The position numbers were made by a program, and so were the translations under genes. From contig OZ244175.1 in NCBI GenBank assembly GCA_965216535.1, positions 4,588,001 to 4,652,000 on the forward strand: a stretch of DNA of 64,000 nucleotides. The letters run 5' to 3'. Below the pieces are notes generated by a model. That model ran no database searches, was not told where the DNA came from, and saw only the letters and a program-made list of their open reading frames with translations. This stretch comes from Hoeflea_A sp965216535 (lineage in GTDB: Bacteria > Pseudomonadota > Alphaproteobacteria > Rhizobiales > Rhizobiaceae). Shown in pieces: positions 27,105-35,205 of this stretch; positions within the stretch are counted from its first letter, which is position 1, and every line of letters begins with the position of its first letter.

Positions 27105-28094
27105 TCAAATCCGGCCCTCATCGACCGCAAAACATGCCGCCTGGCCGGCCTTGTTGTCTGTCAGCTCCGGTGTGCTCGACCGACACCGGTCGTTTGCCCA
27201 CTGGCAGCGTGGGTGGAAGGAACAACCGGATGGCGGATCGATAGGATTGGGAATTTCGCCTTCGACCGGCTTGCGCTTGCGGCCTGACATCTCCAGATCC
27301 GGGACGGCATCGAGCAGCATTCGCGTATACGGATGCTGCGGATCCCGAAAAAGCGTCTTGCCTTCCGACACCTCGACAAGGCGGCCTAGGTAGAGCACGC
27401 CAATGCGCGTCGCCATGTGGCGAACAACGGAAAGGTCGTGGCTGATGAAAAGATATGTCAGGCCAAATTCATCCTGAAGATCGCGCATCAGATTGAGGAT
27501 CTGCGCCTGAACGGAAACGTCCAGAGCAGACGTGGGCTCATCACACACGATGAATTCGGGCTTTGCCGAGAGGGCGCGGGCGATGGCGATGCGTTGGCGC
27601 TGCCCCCCGGAAAACTCGTGCGGATATTTGCTTCCATCGGCGGAGGAAAGTCCGACCGTTTCAAGCAGCTGGTCGACCCGCATTTGCCAGGTCACGCCTT
27701 CATCCAGCCCGAACGTGCGGACCGGTTCGGCGATGATATCCCTGACCCGCCAGCGCGGATTGAGGCTGGCGAACGGATCCTGGAATATCATCTGAAAACG
27801 GCTGCGTACTTGCCGCATGGCAGCGCCACCCTGTTGCGCCATGTCGGTTCCGTCGAACAGGATGCGACCGCCGCTCGGGCCGATCAGACCGACAATCAGC
27901 TTGGCAATGGTCGATTTTCCCGAGCCCGATTCTCCGACCAGCGCAAAAGTCTCGCCCTTGTTGATTTCGAAGGTGACGTCATTGACGGCAGTCAGATATT
28001 TCTTTTCATCGTTCTCAAGGACGCGGTTGAGCCAGGGCTTTGACACATCGAAAACACGACTGAGATTCTCGACGCTGACGAGGGAATCGGTCAC
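27105..28094 (-). CDS. Peptide/nickel-type ABC importer ATPase (OppF/DppF-like)
   Basis: This 329-residue ATPase has Walker A GESGSGKST, Q-loop, signature SGGQRQR, Walker B FIVCDEPTSALD, and the OppF-type C-terminal extension with CSFHPRC (Fe-S/oligopeptide transporter domain). It is the last gene of a five-gene importer operon and overlaps the preceding ATPase gene by four bases. It energises import together with the OppD-like partner. Confidence 0.95.
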   Translation of the reverse strand: MTDSLVSVENLSRVFDVSKPWLNRVLENDEKKYLTAVNDVTFEINKGETFALVGESGSGKSTIAKLIVGLIGPSGGRILFDGTDMAQQGGAAMRQVRSRFQMIFQDPFASLNPRWRVRDIIAEPVRTFGLDEGVTWQMRVDQLLETVGLSSADGSKYPHEFSGGQRQRIAIARALSAKPEFIVCDEPTSALDVSVQAQILNLMRDLQDEFGLTYLFISHDLSVVRHMATRIGVLYLGRLVEVSEGKTLFRDPQHPYTRMLLDAVPDLEMSGRKRKPVEGEIPNPIDPPSGCSFHPRCQWANDRCRSSTPELTDNKAGQAACFAVDEGRI

Positions 28095-29068
28095 GACGTT
28101 TTCTCCTCGTCATAAAGCAGGCAGGCAACTTCGCGGCCATCGACTGGAAGCGGGGCGGGTTGTACGGCTCGACAGCGATCGAACACCTTCGGACAGCGTG
28201 GGCTGAATGCGCACCCGGGTGGAATTTCCGTCAGCCGCGGCATCGACCCGGGTATCTGGGTCAACCGATCCTCGTCATGCATCAGGGTTGGGATCGAACC
28301 CATCAGGCCGTGCGTATAAGGATGTTTGGCGTCCTGGATCACATCACGTACCGGTCCGATTTCCGCCACGCGGCCTGCATACATGACGGCAACGCGATCG
28401 GCGGCTTCCGCAATCACACCCATGTCATGGGTGATCAGCATGACCGACGTACCGTGGTCCGCGCACATCCTTTTGAGCACGTCGATGATCTGCGATTGGA
28501 CAGAAACATCCAACGCCGTCGTCGGTTCGTCGGCGATGACCAGTTGCGGCTCAGCGCACAAGGCCAGGGCAATGACAACACGCTGGCGCATGCCACCCGA
28601 AAACTGGTGCGGATAGTCGTCGATACGGCGAGCAGCGGCGGGAATTCCCACTTCATCGAGCAATTCGATAGCGCGATCCCGCGCCTGCCTTTCGCTCAGG
28701 CTGAGGTGCGTCCGGATCGTCTCAACGAGCTGCTGCGCAATGGTATATAGTGGGTTCAAAGAGGTCAGCGGATCCTGGAACACCATGCCGATGCGCCTGC
28801 CCCTCACCTTGCGCATCGCATCGGCCGAGAGGTTGTCGACCCGCTCTCCGGCGATATGGATGGTACCCCCGGCTATGTGGCCGGGTGGTTCGATCAGGCC
28901 GATGATCGCCGAACCAGTCATGGACTTGCCGGCACCGGATTCGCCCACCACACCGAGCACCTCACCGCGCGCTATGTCGAAGCTGACCCGGTCGACCGCA
29001 GTCAAAACACCACGGCGCGTGGGAAACTCGACAACCAGATCACGGACTGAAAGCAGAGTATCGCTCAT
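28091..29068 (-). CDS. Peptide/nickel-type ABC importer ATPase (OppD/DppD-like)
   Basis: This 325-residue ATPase has Walker A GESGAGKSM, signature SGGMRQR, Walker B LVIADEPTTALD and the C-terminal CAFSPRCPK extension found in OppD/DppD proteins. It begins three bases after the OppC-like stop and its own stop overlaps the next start (ATGA). It pairs with the OppF-like ATPase as a heterodimer. Confidence 0.95.
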   Translation of the reverse strand: MSDTLLSVRDLVVEFPTRRGVLTAVDRVSFDIARGEVLGVVGESGAGKSMTGSAIIGLIEPPGHIAGGTIHIAGERVDNLSADAMRKVRGRRIGMVFQDPLTSLNPLYTIAQQLVETIRTHLSLSERQARDRAIELLDEVGIPAAARRIDDYPHQFSGGMRQRVVIALALCAEPQLVIADEPTTALDVSVQSQIIDVLKRMCADHGTSVMLITHDMGVIAEAADRVAVMYAGRVAEIGPVRDVIQDAKHPYTHGLMGSIPTLMHDEDRLTQIPGSMPRLTEIPPGCAFSPRCPKVFDRCRAVQPAPLPVDGREVACLLYDEEKTS

Positions 29069-29071
29069 GAT

Positions 29072-30010
29072 CTACCTCAACCGCGGATTCAGCGCATCGC
29101 GCAGCCAGTCGCCAAGCAGATTGACGGCGAGGACGAGCACGGCAAGTGTAATGCCCGGAAACATCGTAATCCACCATTCGCCTGAGAACAGAAAGTCGTT
29201 GCCAATGCGGATCATGGTTCCCAATGACGGTTGGGTTGGCGGGATGCCGACGCCAAGGAACGAAAGCGTCGCCTCGGTGATAATCGCCAGCGCCAGATTG
29301 ATGGTGGCGATCACCAGAACGGGTCCAGTGACGTTTGGCAGCACGTGGCGCGCCATGATCCAGATTGGATGAAGACCGATCAACCGCGCCGCCTGAACAT
29401 ATTCCTTGTTCTTTTCCACCAGCGTGGATGAACGCACGGTACGGGCATATTGCACCCAGAAGGACAGTCCGATTGATACGACGAGGACATAGAAGGCCGA
29501 ACTTTCGCGATCGATACCTCCGAGGACGCTGCGAACCGAACCGTCAATCAGCAGTGCGATCAGGATCGCCGGAAAGCTCAGTTGAACGTCGGCTATCCGC
29601 ATGATGATGGAATCGGTGCGGCCTCCCGCATAGCCGGCCAGAAGCCCGAGGCAAATGCCCAAAACCGCGGCGAACAGGACGGAAGCCAATCCGACCGCCA
29701 GAGAAATCCGCGAGCCGTATAGAATGGTTGAAAGAATGCCGCGTCCCTGGTCGTCCGTGCCGAGCAGGTAGCGCGGATCACCGCCCTCCTCCCATGCCGG
29801 CGGTGTCAGCGAATCGAGCAGCGACAACGTGGCCAGATCAAACGGGTCGTGGGGCGCAATGATCGGCGCAAACAGCGCCGACAGGAAGATGATCGCTGTC
29901 ACGACCGCGGCGATCATGGTGACCCACGACTGGCGAAAAGAGTGCCACAAGTCGGACTCGAACACCCTTGAAAAGAACCCGGTGCGTTCTGGGGAACCGG
30001 TGGTGCTCAT
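29072..30010 (-). CDS. ABC importer permease (OppC/DppC-like)
   Basis: This 312-residue permease has an N-terminal helix (about 30-50), an OppC-type periplasmic segment with LLGTDDQGRGILSTILYGSR, and the EAA loop near EATLSFLGVGIPPTQPS. Six membrane helices are expected. It overlaps the OppB-like gene by four bases, so assembly of the permease pair is translationally coupled. Confidence 0.95.
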   Translation of the reverse strand: MSTTGSPERTGFFSRVFESDLWHSFRQSWVTMIAAVVTAIIFLSALFAPIIAPHDPFDLATLSLLDSLTPPAWEEGGDPRYLLGTDDQGRGILSTILYGSRISLAVGLASVLFAAVLGICLGLLAGYAGGRTDSIIMRIADVQLSFPAILIALLIDGSVRSVLGGIDRESSAFYVLVVSIGLSFWVQYARTVRSSTLVEKNKEYVQAARLIGLHPIWIMARHVLPNVTGPVLVIATINLALAIITEATLSFLGVGIPPTQPSLGTMIRIGNDFLFSGEWWITMFPGITLAVLVLAVNLLGDWLRDALNPRLR

Positions 30011-30984
30011 GCTTCACTTCCAACGATGCGGATGCGCGGATCGACAACCACGTAGAGCACGTCGACGACGAAATTGATGGCCACGAAAAGGAATGCGACG
30101 AGCAGCAAGTAGGCGGCCATTATCGGGATGTCGACATTCTGAACAGCCTGCAGGAACAGCAGACCCATGCCTGGCCATTGGAACACGGTCTCGGTGATGA
30201 TCGCGAAGGCGATGATGGACCCGAGTTGCAAGCCGGTAATGGTGATCACGGGCACGAGTGTGTTCTTCAACGCGTGGCCGAAATGCACGGCACGATCGCG
30301 CAGTCCACGTGCCCTGGCGAACTTGATGTAGTCGGTACGCAGCACTTCCAGCATCTCGGATCGCACCAGCCGCATGATCAGCGTCATCTGAAACAGGCTG
30401 AGCGTGATCGACGGCAGGATCAGAGCCTTGAGGCCGGAGGCCGTCAGCAGCCCGGTATTCCACCAGCCGAGATCAACCACCTGCCCGCGACCGAAACTCG
30501 GCAGCCACTGCAGATGAACTGCGAAGATGAATATCAGCAGGATGCCGATCAGAAAGGGTGGCAGCGACACACCGACGAGCGAAACGGTCAGAAACCCCTT
30601 GGATAACCAACTTTCTCGTCGCAACGCCGTGTAAACGCCCATGGGAATGCCAGCGAGCAGCGCGACCAGCGCGGACACGAAGGAAAGCTCCAGCGTCGCC
30701 GGCAGGCGCTCGCTGATCATTTGCGCGACCGGGCGCTTGTACTGATAGGATATACCCAGATCTCCCTGCGCGGCCTTGCTGACGAAGCGCCAGAACTGCA
30801 CGGGCAAGGGATCGTTGAGGCCGAGCTGCTCACGCAGCTTGTTGCGCTCTTCGATCGTCGTTTCCAGGCCGACCATCTGGTCGACCGGATCGCCGACGAA
30901 GCGGAACATCCCGAATGCGATGAGGCTGACAACGAGCATCACCACGATGGACTGAACGAGGCGTCGAATTGTGAAAGCGAGCAT
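30007..30984 (-). CDS. ABC importer permease (OppB/DppB-like)
   Basis: This 325-residue permease shows the OppB N-terminus (FTIRRLVQSIVVMLVVSLI), the ExxGLNDPLPVQF-type periplasmic loop and the EAA motif near ETVFQWPGMGLLFLQAV. It starts 13 bp after a strong hairpin terminator that separates it from the binding-protein gene, so it is probably expressed by read-through at a lower level than the binding protein. Confidence 0.95.
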   Translation of the reverse strand: MLAFTIRRLVQSIVVMLVVSLIAFGMFRFVGDPVDQMVGLETTIEERNKLREQLGLNDPLPVQFWRFVSKAAQGDLGISYQYKRPVAQMISERLPATLELSFVSALVALLAGIPMGVYTALRRESWLSKGFLTVSLVGVSLPPFLIGILLIFIFAVHLQWLPSFGRGQVVDLGWWNTGLLTASGLKALILPSITLSLFQMTLIMRLVRSEMLEVLRTDYIKFARARGLRDRAVHFGHALKNTLVPVITITGLQLGSIIAFAIITETVFQWPGMGLLFLQAVQNVDIPIMAAYLLLVAFLFVAINFVVDVLYVVVDPRIRIVGSEA

Positions 30985-31016
30985 GGGAAAAAATCAGGCC
31001 CCGCAGTAGCGGGGCC
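30985..31016 (-). terminator. Intra-operon intrinsic terminator after the binding-protein gene
   Basis: GGCCCCGC (30997-31004), loop AGTA and GCGGGGCC (31009-31016) make an 8-bp perfect stem; read on the minus strand it is followed by a U-rich run (complement of the A6 at 30988-30993). It lies between the binding-protein stop and the first permease start, the usual device for making more binding protein than membrane components. Confidence 0.85.
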
Positions 31017-31031
31017 CGATCGATACGTTGT

Positions 31032-32621
31032 TTATTTGTTGACGTGGTAGAGCATCAGCACGTTGTCTGCGCGCTGTACGACGTCGGTCCCCTTGGCCAC
31101 GCCCCAGGCGAGGCCCTGCTGGTGCAGCGGAATGTAGGCCGTCTCACCAGTGGTCAGCTTGTAAGCCTGAGTGATCAGGTCAAGCCGCTTGGCCGGGTCG
31201 TTTTCCACCAGAACCTGCGCGGTCAACTTGTCCACTTCTTCGTTGCAGTAGCCGCCGAGGTTGAACATACCGCCATTGCCGGCATCATCGCGGCAGCCAT
31301 GCAGGTTGCTCAGCACGTTCCACGAGTCGAACGAACCGGGGGTCCAGCCGAGCAGGTAGAAGGACGTGTCAAAACCGCCGGAAGCCAGAACCTTGGCAAA
31401 GTACTGAGCCTTGGGCTGGGCGTTGAGATTCACCTTCACGCCAACGCGGGCCAGCATCGCGGCAACAGCCTGGCAGATCGCTTCGTCGTTGACGTAGCGG
31501 TCATTGGGGCAATCCATGCCGACCTCGAAACCGTCCGGATAGCCGGCTTCCGCTAGAAGAGATTTGGCGCCGTCCGGATCGTAAGCCATGCGCGAGAACT
31601 GATTCGCGTTGTCGAACATGAACGGAGACAACATGATGGACGACGGTGTTGCGAGGTTGCGCATCACCTTGGCCTTGATCGCCTCGATGTCGATGGCTTT
31701 GTAGAACGCATCACGGACCTTCTTGTCCTTGAACGGGTTCTTGCCCTTGACGTTGGAGTAGAGAAGTTCATCGCGGATCTGGTCCATACCCAGGAAAATC
31801 GTGCGAAGTTCCGGGCCGGTCAGCGCCGACGTTGCTTCATTATCATTGACGCGTTTGATGTCCTGAACCGGGATCGGATAAACGAGGTCCATCTCACCCG
31901 ACAGCAAGGCCGCAACGCGCGTCGCATCAGACGCGATGGTCGAGAACTCAACCGTGTCGATGTTGTACTTCTTGTTTGCCGCGTCCCACCAGTCAGGATT
32001 GGACTGGAAGGTCGTTTTCACGCCCGAATCATGCGAGACGATCTTGAATGGGCCCGTACCGTTGGCCTCAAGCGAAATAGTCGTGGCGGCTTCATCCGAC
32101 GGTGAGGTTACGCGCACCGAATCGTTGGCTTCGGCCCATTCCTTGTCGACAATGCCCCAAGTGTCCCATTCATAGTGCAGGATCGGGTTGGGCGAAGTGA
32201 GAATGACATCGACCGTGTAGTCGTCGACCATTTCGAACTTGGCATCAGCAGGGATACGGGTCTTCAGGTCCGACCCTTCAGAGCGAACCCTGTCGGCCGA
32301 GAAGACGACGTCCGCAGCGGTCAGGTCGTTGCCGTTGTGGAACTTCACACCCTGACGGATCTTGAAACGCCAGCGGGTTGGCTCGACGACTTCCCAGCTT
32401 TCCGCAAGGCCCGGCCTGATCTGCAGGTCCGGCCCGCGGCGTGTCAGACCTTCATAGACGTTGCCCAACGTTCCGAGCGTAAAGGTCTCGTTGAGGGAAT
32501 AGGGATCCAGGGATTTGAAGGTTCCCTGGAATGCGAACTTGAAGGTTCCTTCTGCCCAGGCCGGTGTAGCGAACACGCCAGCCAAAAGCGCAGCCCCGAT
32601 CAGGCTTTTCTTAAATGACAT
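31032..32621 (-). CDS. Family-5 ABC substrate-binding protein
   Basis: This 529-residue periplasmic binding protein has a signal peptide (1-23, ending AWA) and the SBP_bac_5 layout: TLGNVYEGLTRRGPDLQIRPGLAESW is the conserved N-terminal entry (about 50-75), then FKIRQGVKFHNG and TGPFKIV. Such proteins bind peptides, but also nickel chelates, opines or glutathione; nothing in the sequence settles this. It is first in the operon, with GGGAG upstream of ATG 32621. Confidence 0.93.
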   Translation of the reverse strand: MSFKKSLIGAALLAGVFATPAWAEGTFKFAFQGTFKSLDPYSLNETFTLGTLGNVYEGLTRRGPDLQIRPGLAESWEVVEPTRWRFKIRQGVKFHNGNDLTAADVVFSADRVRSEGSDLKTRIPADAKFEMVDDYTVDVILTSPNPILHYEWDTWGIVDKEWAEANDSVRVTSPSDEAATTISLEANGTGPFKIVSHDSGVKTTFQSNPDWWDAANKKYNIDTVEFSTIASDATRVAALLSGEMDLVYPIPVQDIKRVNDNEATSALTGPELRTIFLGMDQIRDELLYSNVKGKNPFKDKKVRDAFYKAIDIEAIKAKVMRNLATPSSIMLSPFMFDNANQFSRMAYDPDGAKSLLAEAGYPDGFEVGMDCPNDRYVNDEAICQAVAAMLARVGVKVNLNAQPKAQYFAKVLASGGFDTSFYLLGWTPGSFDSWNVLSNLHGCRDDAGNGGMFNLGGYCNEEVDKLTAQVLVENDPAKRLDLITQAYKLTTGETAYIPLHQQGLAWGVAKGTDVVQRADNVLMLYHVNK

Positions 32622-32699
32622 CTAAATCTCCCTTTATTTTTATGTCCCACCTTGTGGATGTCCAAGGATTGGACGGGAGTATAGACACGAAGCCGAAGC

Positions 32700-32730
32700 G
32701 AAATCCAGCGCCTTTCTCGCGCTGGATTTC
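32700..32730 (-). promoter_or_regulatory. 12-bp perfect hairpin upstream of the binding-protein gene
   Basis: GAAATCCAGCGC (32700-32711) and GCGCTGGATTTC (32719-32730) pair perfectly across a 7-base loop, 79-109 bases upstream of ATG 32621. No U-tract follows on either strand, so it is a poor terminator. It may be a leader-RNA structure or a DNA-level operator. The rest of 32622-32902 should contain the operon promoter, but I cannot name a convincing one. Confidence 0.5.
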
Positions 32731-32902
32731 AACTCTGCAATATTTTGTTTTGGCAACGCCACCTGCTGCGACTCCCCGGCTCAGGCGTGCAGCAGGTTTC
32801 CGTAAGAACCGAAGGGGCTCGCGACATAACCTCTTGATTCTGTTTCAGGACTTTTTGTGATGCATCTGCATGCGCACTTTCCGCATGCAAGCGGGCCATC
32901 AA

Positions 32903-33217
32903 TCAGGCCGACAGCTTGAGACCACAGATGCCCGCAACAATCAGTGCGACACAGCCAATGCGAACCAGGTTTGCCGGCTCGCCGAACAGCATGATCCCGA
33001 CTATAACGGTTCCCAGCGTCCCAATGCCTGTCCAAATCGCATAGGCGGTTCCCAGGGGCAGTTCACGCATCGAAAGTCCGAGCAGCGCGACACTGAGAAT
33101 CATGGCTCCGGCGGTCGCCACGCTGGGTCCAATATTGCGGAATCCGTCGGTGGTTTTCAGGCCCACGGCCCATCCGATTTCGAGAAGACCCGCGAGAAAA
33201 AGCAAAATCCAGGACAT
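32903..33217 (-). CDS. gdx: SMR-family guanidinium exporter Gdx (SugE)
   Basis: This 104-residue four-helix SMR protein matches SugE/Gdx end to end, with the essential E13 (LLEIGWAVGLK) and the WTGIGTLGTVIVGI and GEPANL features that distinguish Gdx from EmrE. Gdx exchanges guanidinium for protons. The ATG at 33217 has GGAG at 33224-33227. A guanidine-II riboswitch sits 20 bases upstream, strongly supporting guanidinium as substrate. Confidence 0.93.
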   Translation of the reverse strand: MSWILLFLAGLLEIGWAVGLKTTDGFRNIGPSVATAGAMILSVALLGLSMRELPLGTAYAIWTGIGTLGTVIVGIMLFGEPANLVRIGCVALIVAGICGLKLSA

Positions 33218-33236
33218 TCCTGTCTCCATTTCTGGT

Positions 33237-33287
33237 GACAAGGTCGTCCTCGTCTGAGTTTTTTGAGGGTGAAAGGGCCGTCCCTTC
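33237..33287 (-). ncRNA. Guanidine-II (mini-ykkC) riboswitch
   Basis: Read on the minus strand there are two small hairpins, each with the diagnostic ACGR tetraloop closed by GG/CC: AAGGG-ACGG-CCCTT (33286-33273) and GACGAGG-ACGA-CCTTGTC (33254-33237), joined by an 18-nt linker. They lie directly before the Shine-Dalgarno site of gdx. This is the complete guanidine-II architecture. In known members guanidine binding frees the ribosome site. Confidence 0.92.
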
Positions 33288-33335
33288 AGCGCTGAGATGG
33301 TGATGGGCGCGGCTGAATTCAAGGCAAGCCGCGAA

Positions 33336-33983
33336 TCAGAAGTCCAATCGGCCATACAGCTCTTCAAAAGGCACCATGACACCGTGCTGAAACGCCGACC
33401 TTTGCTTGAGCCGTTCGTAATAGGCACCGACCAGCGGCAAAACAGGCCGGTCGATTTCCAACTCGAAATACCTGAAAAGATGCGTTCCGACCGTGATATC
33501 CGCGAGACTCAAGCGCTCCCCAAGCAAAAACGGTCGATCGGAAATTTCCGCTTCGATGATATTAAAGTGATCGGCACATCGCGCGACGCTCAGCGCAATA
33601 GCGGCTTCATCACGCTCCTCAACCGGCGTTCTGTAAAAGCCCCAGAAAACACCGCCGAGGAAATCGGGCTGCAGGGTGGTTTGGGTCCAATCCATCCATT
33701 GATCGACCCTGGACCTTGTTCCTGGTTCGCTGCTCCAGAATGCCTCACCCCCGCAAGTCGCAGCGAGGTAACGCAGAATGGCGTGTGATTCCCAGACTAC
33801 ATGGTCGCCGTCCCTGATGACGGGCACCTTTCCGTGCGGGTTCATGTTTCGAAACTCAGGCGTATCCAGACCGCCGAAAGAGCCGCCCAGTTCGACATGT
33901 TCGTGAGGGCAGTCCAACTCTCCCAGGAGCCAAACGACCTTCTGGAGGTTGAAGGAACTGCGTCGACCAAAGACCGTCAACAT
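33336..33983 (-). CDS. Glutathione S-transferase family protein
   Basis: This 215-residue GST has the thioredoxin-like domain (1-80) with a Ser in the active-site loop (GRRSSFNLQKV), cis-Pro in GKVPVI and the WESHAILRYLA motif, followed by the helical domain with LSLADITVG. The ATG at 33983 with GAGGAG upstream is preferred to the longer frame to 34067. It lies directly upstream of the gdx riboswitch on the same strand. Confidence 0.9.
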   Translation of the reverse strand: MLTVFGRRSSFNLQKVVWLLGELDCPHEHVELGGSFGGLDTPEFRNMNPHGKVPVIRDGDHVVWESHAILRYLAATCGGEAFWSSEPGTRSRVDQWMDWTQTTLQPDFLGGVFWGFYRTPVEERDEAAIALSVARCADHFNIIEAEISDRPFLLGERLSLADITVGTHLFRYFELEIDRPVLPLVGAYYERLKQRSAFQHGVMVPFEELYGRLDF

Positions 33984-34227
33984 TCCGCATCGCTCCTCTG
34001 TTGCGTCGGATAAACTGATCGTGTGAAACGGCCAGTGATTGGCGATGAACACGGTTTCAATGGTCACTCGTTTCCAAACACGTCAATCGCGTTGAGGATA
34101 CACGACAGGCGGTGGGCAACGTAGGCGAATCCCGCTATTTGACCTGAGGAAGAAAATCACCATGTTGGGGTGGCGGCGCGCACGGCATTTACCGGCCCGC
34201 CTCCGGCATAAAACAAAGGAATTGACG

Positions 34228-34839
34228 ATGTTTGGATTTGGTGGTTTTTCGCGTCTGGAAGAAGGCGATGACAAGGACAAGGGACGACGAGGCGCCTCGT
34301 CATTGATCGAAAAACACTATTTCGAATCACGCATCGTCATGGTGACCGGCGAAATCAATCACACGCTTGCCGAAAGAGTGTGCATCAATCTGCTGGCGCT
34401 CGCCAACGCCGGGGAAGACCCAATCACCGTGATCATCTCTTCACCCGGCGGCCATGTCGAATCCGGCGATATGGTTCATGACACCATCAAGTTCATCGAG
34501 CCGCGGGTACGTGTCCTGGGCTCGGGCTGGGTCGCCAGTGCCGGTGCGCTCATCTACATCGCCGCCGACAAGGAAGACCGCTACACGCTTCCGAACACCC
34601 GCTTTCTGTTGCATGCACCGAGCGGTGGTATCGGTGGCAAGGCAACCGACATCGAAATACAGGCGCGTGAAATCACCCTCATGCGCGACCGGCTCAACCG
34701 GCTGTTTGCCGAAGCGACAGGCCAGGATCTGACCAAAATCGAACAGGACACAGACCGCGATTTCTGGCTGTCTGCGACCGAGGCGGTCGATTACGGTCTG
34801 GCAACCCATATCATCAACAAAGCCTCCGAACTGAAATAG
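34228..34839 (+). CDS. ClpP-like serine protease (S14)
   Basis: This 203-residue protein has the ClpP fold with catalytic S104 (GWVASAGA), H129 (LLHAPSGG) and D178 (DTDRDFWLSATEA); the H-to-D spacing of 49 matches E. coli ClpP. An acidic/basic N-terminal extension (EEGDDKDKGRRG) replaces the usual ClpP axial loop sequence, so partner choice may differ. The ATG at 34228 has AAAGGA upstream. No ClpX or ClpA is adjacent; a main ClpP is presumably elsewhere. Confidence 0.9.
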   Translation: MFGFGGFSRLEEGDDKDKGRRGASSLIEKHYFESRIVMVTGEINHTLAERVCINLLALANAGEDPITVIISSPGGHVESGDMVHDTIKFIEPRVRVLGSGWVASAGALIYIAADKEDRYTLPNTRFLLHAPSGGIGGKATDIEIQAREITLMRDRLNRLFAEATGQDLTKIEQDTDRDFWLSATEAVDYGLATHIINKASELK

Positions 34840-34857
34840 CCGAAGTCCGGACTGAGT

Positions 34858-35202
34858 GTGGCGGTGAAACAGGTCATCGTTGTCAATCAGTCGCTGGCCA
34901 TGCCCGTTGGAAAGGTGGCGGTTCAGGTGGCTCATGCCTCCCTGGCCGCTTTCCTGGAGGCACCGGAACCGGCTCGCCAGGTCTGGCTGTCGGACGGAAT
35001 GACGAAGATCGTTCTGACCGTTCCAACCGCATTGGACCTTCAAGCTCTTCAAGCGCGAGCTGCTTCCGCCGGAATTCCGACGGGATTGGTTCGGGACGCC
35101 GGAAAGACGGTGCTTTCACCCGGGACGATAACCTGTCTGGGACTGGGGCCGCATGAGGATGACGAACTCGACGGCATCACCGGGAATTTGCCGTTACTCT
35201 AA
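34858..35202 (+). CDS. pth2: Pth2-type peptidyl-tRNA hydrolase
   Basis: This 114-residue protein carries the archaeal/eukaryotic Pth2 signature KQVIVVNQSLAM followed by GKVAVQVAHAS, and the later TCLGLGP segment. It releases peptidyl-tRNA. Most bacteria rely on the unrelated Pth1. It starts with GTG 18 bp after the ClpP-like gene, so the two are probably co-transcribed. Confidence 0.9.
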   Translation: MAVKQVIVVNQSLAMPVGKVAVQVAHASLAAFLEAPEPARQVWLSDGMTKIVLTVPTALDLQALQARAASAGIPTGLVRDAGKTVLSPGTITCLGLGPHEDDELDGITGNLPLL

Positions 35203-35205
35203 CAG

